Assembly (NCBI GenBank): GCA_033063855.1
Contig: CP093829.1
Span: 21,173,537 to 21,237,536, forward strand
Direction: 5' to 3'
Source of the DNA: Smittia aterrima
Lineage: Eukaryota > Arthropoda > Insecta > Diptera > Chironomidae
DNA: 64,000 bases
Part shown: positions 25,449 through 38,700 of the stretch, one piece after another
Layout: each line of letters begins with the position of its first letter
Numbering within the stretch: position 1 is the stretch's first letter
Position numbers and translations under genes: made by a program
The notes under the pieces: generated by a model
Told to the model about the DNA's origin: nothing
Database searches by the model: none
What the model saw: only the letters and a program-made list of their open reading frames with translations

Positions 25449-27088
25449 AAATATTTCGAAATAAAAATATCTTTTGCATTTTTTTCTTCTTCGGAGGAAG
25501 CAAGAGAATTTATGAGGCCTGGCGAGACGCTTGAAGTGCCTTTAAGTTACACTTAAACTTACGACGGATTTTATTCACAAAGCCATCATCTCAGTTCTTC
25601 CTGCCTGGGCGAACTTCTGACTGTGGCGATAAACAATTTCATGCATGTACGAAAAATGTTATTAATTGAAAAACACGAAGAGAGAATTCGTAATTTAATG
25701 AAAAATAAACTTAATCAGCGTCAAAAAATGAAATATGAAAGTATAAGGGATAGAAATGGAAAATAAACAAATCAGTAAAAAGTAAATTGAAAGTCGTAGT
25801 TCAAAGAAACTAGGGGAGTGACCCTACATCTCTCGCAGCCAAGATGAATAAACGGCAAAAGGAAAAAGTAAATCTAGAGAGTAAATATATTTCACGAAAA
25901 GAATTTTCAATGATTTTGTAATACTTTGGGAAAACAGCGAGAGAAAATCGTATTTTCTTTCTCGAGACTTTGCAGTGATAAACGACGCGATTGTAATAAA
26001 CATTCGACGACAGACACGTGTGAGCTTTATCATTCAGACGAGAAAGAAAATCGAAATTCGTTGTTTGTGTAAATAAGCAAACCTCCCGCTCTACATTGTC
26101 GATGCTTCGAACGACAATCAACAGGAAGACTTCATCTTCCTCCTTTGATTCTCTCCAGAGAAAGGAAAACACGAAAAGGGCATATTTGTCATTGCGAGAA
26201 AACATTTCTTTGCATTAAACTAAACAACTAACAAATCTAGCATGAAAATTCAAAGAACAACAATTCACTTTTAGATTGTTTGTCCTTGAAGGAATTTATC
26301 TGTTTAGACTAAACTCAGAAGCGATGGAACATCAAACAAATAAACAATCGATTCAATAGAAAATCCTTCCACACACTTTCATTATAAAAAATTGATTGGG
26401 AAATTTTTTCGAAAGTATAAAATCAATAATCAAACCGTTTGAGATGGAAAAGGAGAACATTAATAATTTATTCCTCGATTATGGGCTTCCGATACCTTCA
26501 GCGATTGTTTTCTTTATTTAATGATCCCCACTTTTCTTCGTTTACAAATTGGCAAAGTCCAGCAAAGTCTTCATAAATAAGAAATGATGATAAGGGGATA
26601 TTTAGAACTAAAATTTCTTGGATAATGAAAATCCAAGACGAAACCCTTAATTGATGCTCATTAAATATTAATCATTACGTGACTGAAGGTATCCGAGAGA
26701 ATTCGAGTTGTTAAGAGAAATCGAAATGTCTGATACATCAATCAAACGACTGAGAAGGGTAAAAGCGGTGAAAAGTCTTTTAGTTCATCCATTAATTACT
26801 AGCAGATGTCAATTAAATGGCGTGAAACATCAGCGATGTACATAAAAGAAAAGTCTTGTCATGGTGAGCAAGCGAGAACGTTGCATACATTCTGATACAA
26901 CCACAAAGCTGATAAGAGAAATTATTTCTCTTGTGTTCAACAAATTGGCTTTTTATTGTAGAAATATCGCGATATCATTAAATTCAATAACTTTACACAC
27001 AAAATGATTTTATTACCACAAACTCAAAACCACGAAATGTTCGCGTGAATGAAACAGTGCACTCGACTTATGAAAATATCAAAACTGC

Positions 27089-27097
27089 TATAAAAAG
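27089..27097 (+). promoter_or_regulatory. TATA box of the mu-crystallin-like gene
   Basis: TATAAAAAG lies about 195 bases upstream of the start codon of the following gene, on the same strand, in an otherwise gene-free stretch. A start site about 30 bases downstream would give a 5' UTR of about 170 bases without requiring an intron. Confidence 0.5.
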
Positions 27098-27290
27098 AAA
27101 GTTCCATTCGTTATTTGTTTACTTTCTCTTTTCTCTCGTTGTCACAGTTGTGCTCGAGAATTAAAATCAATTTAATCAAAAGTTCTTTCTGCTGAGTTCG
27201 ACTTTTTCTTTTTGAGAATAGTTGAAAGTCAACTGAGTTTGAAAGTGTGAGTGGTATTAACTTGTTTGAAGTGGAAACGTCGAACGAAAC

Positions 27291-28465
27291 ATGGAACGAC
27301 GAGGCATAAAGCATCAACAGACCCATAATGATCCATTGTTCATTAAAGAGGCTCAAGTTAAAGAGTTATTGGAATGGGTTGATTGTGTTCCTGCAATGGA
27401 ATCAGCTTTAGTTGCAGCCACAAACTCTACGAAAAGTGCTGATAAATCGTTTTCATCTCAAACGTCGAGAAGTTTCACTTCGGTACCGGATAAAGGAGTG
27501 CTCCTAACAATGCCAGGTTTCATTGGAAACTATTCGTTGAATTCAGTGACTGGTCACGATGAAAAGCATTCGACTTTAGCATGCAAACTCGTTACATCGT
27601 TTAGCGGAAATTATGAACTGAGTCCACCGCTTCCAACAATTCTTGCAACGATTCTCTTATTTAACGCGAACAATGGAAGCCTTCGAGCTATCATTGAGGC
27701 AACGGAGATCACAGCTTGGCGAACAGCGAGCGTGAGTTTGGTTGCTACGAAACATCTTTTCTCCGAACGTAGACGACTCGATGCGAGCAACAGATTCACG
27801 TTGGCCATTTGTGGAACTGGCGCACAAGTAATTTATGAAATGAGAGAAATTATGCAATTTGTGGTTAACGATATTAATTTGTCCTCCGCTTTAGGGTCGA
27901 ATTCATGCGCTGGGAATGCTCGCTTACTTCCCAAACTTATTCTCGAGAGTTAATTTGTGGAATAGAACGAAGACTCGAGCAGAAAAGTTGGGAGATGAGT
28001 TGAAAAATTTATTCCCCGGCCTGTCAATTCACGTCGCAGACTCGCCAAATCAATGCGTTGCTGACGCGAACGTAATTGTCACAGCAACGAATTCGAGTGT
28101 TCCGTTGTTCGAAAAAAGTGATTTACGAAAGACTTCAGTTCACATCAACGGTGATAAGTGATTTAAATAATTGAAATATTAATTCAATTTAAGTTCATTT
28201 CCATTTAGCAATCGGAGCTGGTACAAATCATCATTCTGAGTTGGGTCGTAGCATTTATGAATCTGCATCGGTGTTCATAGAAAGTAACTTGGGCATTCGA
28301 ACGGAATTGAAAGGCATCGAGACATTCATAACTGGAGAAATTGGAGAAGTCATTCTGGGACGCAAGCAGATAAACGGAAACGTAACGGTCTTTCAATCGA
28401 TGGGAAACGCTCTTGAAGACGGTGTAATGGCAAATTTAATTTATGAAAAATTTATGAAATTATAA
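27291..28465 (+). CDS. Ketimine reductase mu-crystallin / ornithine cyclodeaminase family protein (3 exons, 349 aa)
   Basis: Soluble NAD(P)-dependent enzyme family. Vertebrate mu-crystallin reduces cyclic ketimines and binds thyroid hormone; bacterial relatives are ornithine cyclodeaminases. Exons: 27291-27827, 27895-28150, 28209-28465, phases 0 and 1. The dinucleotide-binding motif GTGAQG (residues 175-180) is split exactly by intron 1 and followed by RIHALGM. Upstream are the family strings VLLTMPGFIGNY, KLVTSFSGN and TAWRTASVSLVAT; downstream are WNRTKTRAEKL, TATNSSVPLF and VHINAIGAGTNHHSEL (across intron 2). The C-terminal region has GEIGEVILGRK and SMGNALEDG. The protein is about 35 residues longer than vertebrate mu-crystallin because of an N-terminal extension. 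AATAAA at 28515-28520. The substrate in insects is not inferred. Confidence 0.93.
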
Positions 28466-28520
28466 AATCGTATCGCATCGCTCAAATGTTAAAGGAATTC
28501 AGAAATATTATGGCAATAAA

Positions 28521-31500
28521 ATCTTCTAGATAATTCAATTTTATGATTTGCTTTTTGACGTTGCCATTTCTCGGCGTTACGTGTGTTACATACACACGAC
28601 CTGTTCACATTCAATCCCAAGCAGGGTAATGAATAAAATATCTTGTACGAAGTCACAATGGAGCCCAGGTGATGCTTAGTCGTTACTAGCTTTGACCGTG
28701 CGAATCTGCCGCACTCTTCGTAGTTGTCACAATAATTTCAAATTGTCACAACTCTTATTTTCTAAAACAAAACTTTATTTCAGTGAACTCTTGTTCCATC
28801 ATTTTTCAACAAGTCGTTGACTTCTAACTGGACAATTTCAAAGTAATTCCAACATTTCTAACCACTTTTTCACACCGAACGCAGAATCGCATTTTAAATC
28901 AAAATTTATTGCGCTAAACTTCAGCAGTTATGAATATCTCGACTCGTGAACATTTATATCCTCGAGAGAAATAATATTTTTATGTTCGTATTTTCCGAAC
29001 CGCTTTCGAAAATTGTGGGCAAGTTTCGGCGAGTTTCTCGTTTGCCGTGGAAGAAAAGTTCTCTATTTTATAAATTATTTCCCGACAATGAAATATTTCA
29101 TGTCATTATTTAATTTTGATATTACTTTCTGCTGAGTCCATTTCTGATGGGGGAGAAGGCGATATTTTGCTCACTGTAATACCATCATAAACGAAAGGAG
29201 ATGTGTTGTAGGTAGATTTGAAAAGTTTTTTCATTTCGCTCTTTGCGAACATTACGATTCCCATTTCCTTCTGCCATAAGCTTATTTTATTTCATCTCGT
29301 TTCTTCGCTGTGAGTTTTATTTATCTCAACATACAGGATTAATGCTTTTGTTCAATTGGATTAGAAACCATTCTGTTGGTAATCATGAAAGTAAAGGGAC
29401 TCAGCAATGAATTCAATTGAAGAAAAGAGGAAAAGTGGAAAATGCGATCCGATTTTTCATTTACTTCTTTTTTTCTTCTTCTTTGACAAAGATTTAAGTC
29501 AAATCGTTTTATTTATTTTATTTCTTCGACTTTGTTACAACGATCGATTTCTCAATGTAAAGTTTTTAATTTCATTAGATTCTTGTGAGGGGAATTGGTA
29601 AAGCGGATTCATTAAAGAACGAAACTTGTGTAAACTCGTTCTCGTGCTGACGTGAAAGAAAATTCTTATGGCACCTCTAGAACTATAAGTCAATGATGTA
29701 TTGAGCACAAAGCGAGCGTTGCCTGCTCCTAAAGACGAAAGGGTGAAGTACGTGTAAACTAAACACGATGTCAATAAAAAGCGTTCTGTTTTATTCTAGG
29801 GAAAAAAAACGGAATAACAGCAAATTATTGCTTCATGTTCATGATATTTTTTCGTGTCGAAACATCATGCGAGAAGGAGGCGAAGAAAAAAAAAAGAGAG
29901 AGTTCATGTTCAAAGTGGAGCAAATGGGTTAGCATTATAAATTCTGCCGTCGTGAAATTGCTCTCTTCATCTCTCTCGCTTGCTTGACTTGCTGCTAAAA
30001 CAACCATTTTTATTAAACCATTAATCAAGTGCGAAAATGTATTTGCGATCTGGAGGAAGAAAATGGAAAATTTTCCATATCAATTTCACACCCTCTATCT
30101 CACTTCCTCCTGATTCACCCTTAACGTCGTGTCATTGTACTCGATCATTCATAATGGACACATCAGTTTGGATTCTGAGAGTAGGATAAACCTGTAATGT
30201 GAATGTGAATATCTCTGACGCCACAGTTAATCGTCGACATTAATCTAACAGAAAATGAATAGCAACAAAATGTTGTTGGTGTCAATGATATGTCAATTAA
30301 GAACCTCGTAGTGCATGGCAGAGTAGTTGACGTTATCGAACGCAATGCTTGTGCATAGAGCAAGTGCTAAATGTCGGAGTTGATTGAAACACTCGCTCGT
30401 CGAGATAATTTTTTTTTTCGTTTGAAATACATCTCAGGATTAAGTGAGAGACTGACGACAGTTTGGTAGCTGAAGCCTCTTGAACGAGTTTAAACTCATC
30501 AACAGAATATAATGCTCATGACATCAAAGAGCGCCCTTAATCAGATAACATTTCGAAATACTTCATAATTTTCTATCTGAATTGATTTGGCATATCAACA
30601 CAACAACGAACACAAGAGTCGTTCAACTTTTATGAAGTCTTCTGACAATAATTGTCGTTCGGATGACTGAAGTGAGTGAAACTTCATAATCGCTCGAACG
30701 TATAATCATTCCTAATAATTTTCAAGGAGCATCAAGACACGTCTTGCAATGATATGATCAATTGTCATGAGCAGGCCTCTCAGGTTCAAGTTATTTTAAA
30801 ACTTTAGGGATTGATTATTTTAAAATGAACGCCTCTCTCACTCTTAACACCCCTTGTCACCTCAAGAGTGTCAAAATGTCTTGATTGTTGGTTTAAATGT
30901 AGGGACGAACTTGTTTGTTTTTCATGTAATTCGATTTTTTTAATAAAAGCAATGCATTAAAGTAAAATGAGGAAACTTAATATTTTTGAAAACAAAAAAA
31001 TGTTTTTTAACATGAACTGAGTTAAGCAACGTGACGCATATAGAATTGCATCGATGATATTGTGTTTTATCCGCAGCGCTTTTGTATAACGAAGTTATGT
31101 AAATATCTTCACAAAAAAAATTCTCGATTCAAACAGTTATTCCAAAAGTGGTTCGTATTAACTTTCGGGGTTGAAGAAAATCCATTTACCGAACTGATGG
31201 AAATTCAATTGCTCTTAAATTTGTCTTTATCCATTCACCCTCATCCATCGAAAAGGAAATAGAGAAGAGAAGAGAAAAATTGATTTTCGACAAATTAACC
31301 TTTCGCTCGTCGAAGATAACTTCTGACACGAAAGCCACTATTAACAATTAACTATTGTATCATGATAGGAGAATAAATTCTCATGAAAATATATTTCTCT
31401 CGTGTTCACGAGAAGGAAAGAAATTCATTTTTTATTGAAGGGTTTTTCTTCGACCCACTCATATCAAGTGAGACGAGTTTGTCACAACAAATAAAAGCCC

Positions 31501-34500
31501 TATCACTCGTAAGAAAGTTAATTCAATACGAAAACGTTGCTCAAATGGAAGCAAATTGCATTAAATTTGATTTTTATGAGAGTTGACTACGACGCACGGC
31601 CATCAACCGCCCTCTCACTCGATCTGTGGAATTATATATGTCTCCTCATTTTTCCAATCTCTTTACTGCCCCTCAGATTGATTTAGTAAATTAACATAAT
31701 TGTACTTGAGAGGAGAGAGGAACTCCGGACATTAAATGTTGCATAAAATTTCATTTAAGGGACTCACTCGCTCATTCTTAACATCGTTCATCTATAAAAA
31801 TGTCAATGGCATCAGTAAATAATTGATCTTGAAATCGAGCAGCCCCGAAATTCTCGAGTGTACAGACGAGAAGACGAGAAGCATTTGATTTTAATGAATC
31901 ACGTACTAAATTGTATAGTTTTATATTACTGATTGTTGTCGAAGAATTTTCTTCCATTTCTGCTTCTTTGCTCGCACGCATTCGCTTTTTCTCCTTCAAG
32001 AATTTTCTCTTCCCTTCGAAATGTACTCCCAGATAGAAATACCTTGCTGATTTCACGATGGCTTCAAGGCTTTCTAAGATATCCCAATCTTCTCATCTCT
32101 CTATCTGCCATCATACAAGGTTGTAATTAGTTCCAACGTTGGCAGGACCTTTTTTGCTTGTTTACTCGGTTCTCGCTCCTTTGACTTTGAAGGAAAGGAG
32201 CTTTCACAGAAAGAAAAAGCAAAACTGACTCATTTCAAATTCCAAGAACGTCCCACATATTTAAGGCGAATGCACAGGAAGAAAGAAAAAAAGGAGAGAA
32301 AACTTGAGCTTGAGGGAAGTACATGCGATGATGTAATTTGATTTTAGCCTTTTGTAATGGACGGCGAAGTAAAATTTTCTATTTATGAGAATTAAATTAA
32401 AACTAACTTTGACATCATTCTTGTATTTGATGAGCTTGTTCTCGAATGAGAAGAATTACACATTTTTCAATTAAAGCAAACTCCGCAACGCCAATCTGCA
32501 TAATTCTTCGTCTCGCTCGAATTCCTTGATATAATTTGCTTCCATTCTCCTCGCATTATCCTTCGTTTCTCGCCTTTATCAAAACCGCTTCAAAAAGGCT
32601 ACAAAGACTTTTTACTCGTTGTCATCATCAAAGTTGCTGCGAGGCAATTGCCAAGATGCTGTCTCTTCCCAGTTTTGACTTTGACGCTTTTGACAAAAAA
32701 TGAAAATGAGGAAAATACTTTTTATCTTTTCTCTTTAAATCTTTTAACCCTTTCTGCTGATGATTAAACGACAAAATATACAAAACGAGAAGAAGAAAAT
32801 CAAATATCACGAAACATCCTGATTTCTCATCTTGTCTTGGAAGTCTTAAATAAGAATTGTCTTGATTTGTCTTCAGGAAGTCAATAAATATTTAAATTTG
32901 TAAGCATTCAACTTGAAGCTGAGTGTGGCTCATCATTAAATGGTAATAAGAGCGATTATCATCGAACACATGTAGAACAAGACTCAAACTATAATCGAAA
33001 CACTTTTGTTCTTGAATAATTGAAATTTATTACACATCCTCCTCGTCGACTTTAATTTGTAGTTTCCATTGTAATTAAGAAGATTGCTCAAACCGCTTTG
33101 TTCTTGAAATTGTCGTCTTGTGTGTGTTTCTAGATCCGTGAAATTGCAGCAAATTTAATCTTCACGGACGGAGAGCGAAAACTAATTAAAACTTTAATAT
33201 TATGTGAGGCTCAAGGTGCCGCTAGATTAATCGTTAGAGCATGAAATCATTGTCTACCCTTTTTCTGACGTTAATTGCAATTTAGATTTTAAAACTTTTC
33301 CTCCTCTTTGTCTCCCATCAGACTCCTCGCAGCCTAATTCATGTCAAGGGATTTATCTCATTTGCATTCGTTTTTTTTAGCTCGCTCATCCAGCGAGCGA
33401 ATATTGATGAAGCTTTTTAATTAAAAGATATTCGGAAAGAGATTATATTCGAATATCAGGTGAAAAAAAGGTCGAAAAGGTTTTAATTTCGATTCGAGAA
33501 TTGTGTCTTTAGAAATAATTCAGTGAACAGTTCGTAATCATTTGTATGGGGATTAAGATTTCTTTGTTCGGTAGCCTCCTCCTTGTCTCCCAAGGAGAGA
33601 TCGCATCAGGAAGTAAATCAACTTACAACAAAACCTGTAGCATGTGGGGTTCCTTCTCTCGTCGAATCATTTATTTTAGGCAAAATCAGGGTTTTTGTCT
33701 TTGATCCCTTTCGCTCACTTAAGGCGTAGTGAAATGAGGTTGAACGTCAATTTCATTTGTCTTTCCAGCAACTAAATCTCTTTTCTCTTTTCAAAATGTA
33801 TTCGAAGGAAATTTGATACGTCTTGAAGTAGAAATCTGAATGTAAAGTTTTCGAAGAAATAAATCAAATGATTGTTATCTGAATGAAGAAAGAAAAGAAA
33901 AGAACAAAAAAAGAACTTTTCCTGATGCAAAAACGATGAGACTTTACGTTAAGCTGGTTTTGGTGCAAGCATCAAGATTTGTTGACAGGCTGTTGGTGAA
34001 GAGAACAAGAGCGTCGAGAGGCGAAAGTCATTAATCTAAATAAATAAACCTCTCAAATCACTTAAAATCCTCATAATGAGAAAAGATTCAAGGCTAAGAC
34101 CCTGATGCTGCTCGATTTCATTAGGACAAATGATGGGGATGAAGACGAATAGCGAAATTGAAATTTCTGAGGGTTTGTTAAAGCGTGCGCAGAGAACAAC
34201 GATGATGAGGATCATCTTAATTTATCCAGCAGTCAAAATAAATGAGAGAGATAATCAGCGAGTAGTGGCAGAAATTCTAATCGCCCTTAATTTTCACCAT
34301 TAACGCGACACGAACGTCGGAAGTGAAATGAAGAATTAAGATTATGATTGATTGATTTTAAAAGAACTCAAATGAAATTTATGGAGTGGAAAACTTTTCC
34401 ATTTCGCTTTTTATTGAATTGATGAAGATGAAATCGACAGTAATTACCTAAGATAATCATCAGAGTCTGCTCCTTGAAATCATTGGCGTTATTACGAGTG

Positions 34501-35736
34501 ATTAATAATATCACTTGAGTCGTTTACCTTTCAAGAGGATTCAATGAAACTTTTTCACAGAAATCTGAAACGATTTGTTGGATAATTGCTTAGATTTGAA
34601 AGGATGAGAAGATTATGAAAAGGCCGTCGGCGAAACTTGAAGGTTGCTCCCGAACTTGATTCCTCAATTAACCAACTCGATGAACTAAAAAGAAAATTTA
34701 AACATTTTCAACACAATTTACGAGTAAACTTCATTTTAAACGTTTCACGAGTCGGAGAAATTTGTTGTTCACTCTTGTTACTAACTTGGCAAGAAAATCG
34801 CTTTCCACTTCCAGTTTGATAAATTTAAAAACATTTTCTGCGCCTTCCCTCTTGCAAGTTGATACAAGCGTTTGTTTAAAATATTTAATTTCAACAGATT
34901 TTGAAACCATCAACCCTCAGTTATGCTAAAAGCCATGTAATTGCATTAAGTCAAGATTAATTACTGTTAAAACTTGCACTCATGATTTTATCTTTCTTCC
35001 TCCTCGTGCTTTGGATATTTTCCGGATTTTTAATGGAATATTTGAAAGTTGTGTCAGAACTCAAACAAAATCTTTTGACATTTTTAAGACTCTTCTCCTT
35101 TTTTTAAAAAATGGTGCTCTAACTTGTTAAGAGTTCGTTAAGTAAACTACGAGTTTAAGGAAATGAATGTTGACAGAATGTTTTCTCTTTGCTGTCACAA
35201 AAGATTTTCTTCTTCGCGATGTCTCCTTTTAAATGTCATGTGAAAGTATCAGATTAAAAAAAAAGAAAATTCAAAGTGAATGAATTGAAAATTGAATGAA
35301 GGATTAAATTTTCATTTCAGTCTAAAAAAAATCCTTAATTCAACTTTTTCAATTGAATTGACACATCGCGCCATCTTCAATTCATTTATCAAAACGCAGA
35401 TCCAAGATATTCCGCGTGATCCGCGAAGATGTAACGAACGATTTTTGAAATCTGCTGTACTCTTGCAGTTTACTGTAAAACAAATCTGTGCTTCACTTAA
35501 GTAACATCAAAAAAATCGCTTTAAAAAGTTTTAATCGAGATGATCGAAGAGACTCAACTGTTGAACTAAACCAAATGTTGAAGTCAGTGTGAAGCTCGCG
35601 AGTAAGCAATGTTGATTTTCTCTTCAAACAGAATATTGTTTTAGTTCTCGGGTTCTCAGTGAATAATTAAATGCGTCACACCGGTCTTGTTTTGAGTTGA
35701 TTTTAAATTGCATTTTAAGGAAAGAAAGTTTTAAGC
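28521..35736. other. Seven-kilobase gene-free stretch upstream of limpet
   Basis: No exon, RNA gene or mobile element was recognised. Frames of 60-92 codons here start at non-ATG codons or look random. It contains many poly-A and poly-T runs and a short inverted repeat (CGTGTGT / ACACACG, 28580-28598). As the region directly 5' of the first limpet promoter it may carry regulatory sequence; that is inference. Confidence 0.5.
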
Positions 35737-38700
35737 ATGTTGACACTTTCATCTCAAACCGTCTCGTTGGCGAATGACTTCAATGATTTGTCGCTGAGAA
35801 ATGATATTTCATATGGTTCTCATAAGGTAAGTAATCGAGATATTCTAATGCCATTTGACTCGTTCCTCGACATGTTGCGTGATTCTTTAAATAGAATGAA
35901 AACAGGAATATCGACTTCGCTGGAGAAATCGGAAACATGCTCTGATCGATTATCAAACTTTTACCGGCTCGCGTAATTTCACGAGTGAAATCTTTTTGAA
36001 AGTCATTGCGGAAAGTCATTTTTAAACATTTGCGCGATTGCTAAGTGAATTTGAAGAATTTCCTGTGACTCAGTCGCTCGTAATTTTTGTAAATCGAAAC
36101 AGATTTCGATGTTTTATTTTTTTTCTGCTGCTGCTTGTTTCATTGCGAAGTAGGTCAACTTACAAGTTCAACAGTGAATTTGACCAGGTGGCTTTAACTT
36201 AATTTCTCTTATCTTATCAGTCTCTTCTCTCGATAAACTCCGTTGCTTGAACTTGAACACAAAACAAAAATATTTCACACAATTACCCGATGACTTCATA
36301 ATTTAAATGTTTTCATTCTTTAAATCAATTTGATTACGAGTGTGTGGCGAGACGATTGCAACCATAACAAGACGACACACGATTTTGTCATTATCAGGTC
36401 CAATACTTCCAAAAAAAGTAAAACAAACGAGCAGCACCGGAGAGTGAAACAAAAAATGTTTGTGGTTCAATATTTTTAGAATTATGATCTCATTAGGCAT
36501 TAAGCGTTACTACAAACGCAAACAACAAGGGTGAGAGAGTTGCTATGTAATTTTATACCACGCAAAAGGTAAAGAAGGAAGGACAGACAGACGGATTAAC
36601 CATATCAGTCTTTTAGTTCTGTCCGATCTTGACCTTTAAATCGGCTCGACAATTTATCTCAATTATTATTCCAAATGGAACTGCGAGAAACAGATTCATT
36701 GGCCTTGAGCCTCTCAATGTGTTTTCATTTTCATCAGCATTTCACTGTAAATTCTCCACTTGGGCCATTGATCACAAAGGCCAGCAAAATAAAGAACGAT
36801 TAGATCATTTCTTAAAATAAAAAAAAACTTCAAGTGTTCATGATCAAATTTTGCTTTCGCTTATGTCTTCAATGCGAGCCATTGAATGAGTCTATGCTGA
36901 AAGAAACTGAACTTTTGGAATGTTTAAAATAGCCAAGAAAAATCTTTTCTTTTAAAATTCATTTGATATCTGTTTCTTGTTAATTCGGCGAAATTACGAA
37001 AGAGAATTTATCTAAAAAATAAAATTCTTAGTCAGAATTCAAAAGATATTTCACTTCACATTGGAACGAAGAAACTTTGCTGATACGATTGTCGTAGTTC
37101 ATCGTCTGAGTTGTCGGTGATTCGTCGATTATCATTCTTCACTTTAAGCCTCTCTCGATATTCCTTGAAGCTTATTCTATCGCTACTTGCTCGATTGAAG
37201 TTGTCGTCCTCTTCAGGCAATCGCGTTGGCGCATAAGATCGTTGAGAATTTCCCGTTTTCTTGCTTGTCTCATATCTCTTAGTCGCTTCATTCTTTAACG
37301 ATGATTGATTTCTTGCTTGAGGCAGGGGACTAGCAATTCCAATTGGTTTTCTATTCAGTTGCGAATCGGGAAATTTGTTTACGTTGCGCAAACCAACCTC
37401 CACCCTGATGGCCGCTGGAACGGGAGTCATTGACTTCTTCGCTCTCTCGTAATATGGAAAACGACGTTCTGTCGACTTTTCACTTGGATTTTGATAGTTC
37501 ACCTTTTGTTGAAGACTTCTTGATGGTTGTCTAATCTTTCTTTCCGATGAAAGTGATTGAATTGAACTCTTTCTGGTTCCCATTCCATATTCGCGATCCT
37601 CATACAGTTTACATTGTAATCCAACATCTCGAGTCGACTTCTTCGCGCTCGTCATGAGATTGAAGATATTTTTTGATCTCTTTATGCTGTCACTTCCTGA
37701 CGGAGATGGACTCTTCTCTTTCGGTTCCTTTTGACGTCGCCAGAAACTCATGTCGAATCTCTTGATTAAACTTTCAACTCTCTTCGGCTTATCAGACTTT
37801 GTAAAAGTGTTTGTGTTGAGTGTATCTGACTCCTGACTTAAGCTTGGTCGCTTCTTCTCTGTCTTACGAAAAGTATTTGTGTTGACGTACAAAGATCTCT
37901 CGTTGTCGCTTCCTAAAAAGATCAAAAGCCATCACAAAAAATTTTGTTCAAATTCCTGAAATCGTTTACCTTTCTTCTCGGACATCGCGTAGGTTGCATG
38001 ATGCGATTTGTCATCAAATTTCTTTTCATCATGATATTTCTTCTTCGATCGCGAATAAGTTTTGTAACGCTCATCGGACGAATCGTCGTTGTTATGCTTC
38101 AAGATAAACGTTTCACTTCTTATCACACTTGAAGGTCTCTCATGCTTTGTGAAGGTCTCATGACGATTAAGCGATGATGCAATCCTCGTTGGCTCCCTGG
38201 AAGATTCTCTTGAAGCGCGTGGGCGGTACGAAGAGTTTAATTCGACACGTACAACATTGTTGTCGTAATCATTGTGAATTCGATTGTACATGATGAACTT
38301 TAATCTCAAGAACTTGACCACTACACCGGCCGGATACAAACTGAACCTGCGGCAATGACAAACAGTTTTCAACTGCGAACACTCAACAGAATTCTCTGAG
38401 CTTGCTCTCGCTTGCCAGTTAACTCTTAATTTTATTCGTTCGAGCCAAAAGTTACACCTTTGCACTAACATTTTAAGGCAAAAAAAAGAGAAAGATTGGC
38501 TGAGAGGTGTTTGCCTGCTGCGAATCTGTGAATTGAGTTGGGATGCAAAGTCTGTCATAGTCCGGCGTTGCACAAAACTTGACTCACCATTTTTGACAAG
38601 TAAATTAGGCAAATTTCGGTTTGGCTGGACTTCGAAATAAATCGATTCATTGACTTCGTTCATTGAAAGCGCATTTTCATTTTTGCTCTCATGCTGAGGG

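Larger units (their letters stand above)
23698..27088. other. Intergenic region, no confident gene
   Basis: This lies between two divergently transcribed genes (SLC22 leftward, mu-crystallin rightward). Apart from the doubtful ORF at 25134-25448 and the palindrome at 24991, I see only AT-rich sequence. A 131-codon frame at 25810-26205 (minus) is within chance length and has no signal or motif. Confidence 0.5.

Noticed and set aside
25810..26205. 131-codon minus-strand frame
   Set aside because: It has an ATG start but no recognisable features; one frame of about this length is expected by chance in 64 kb of DNA this AT-rich.
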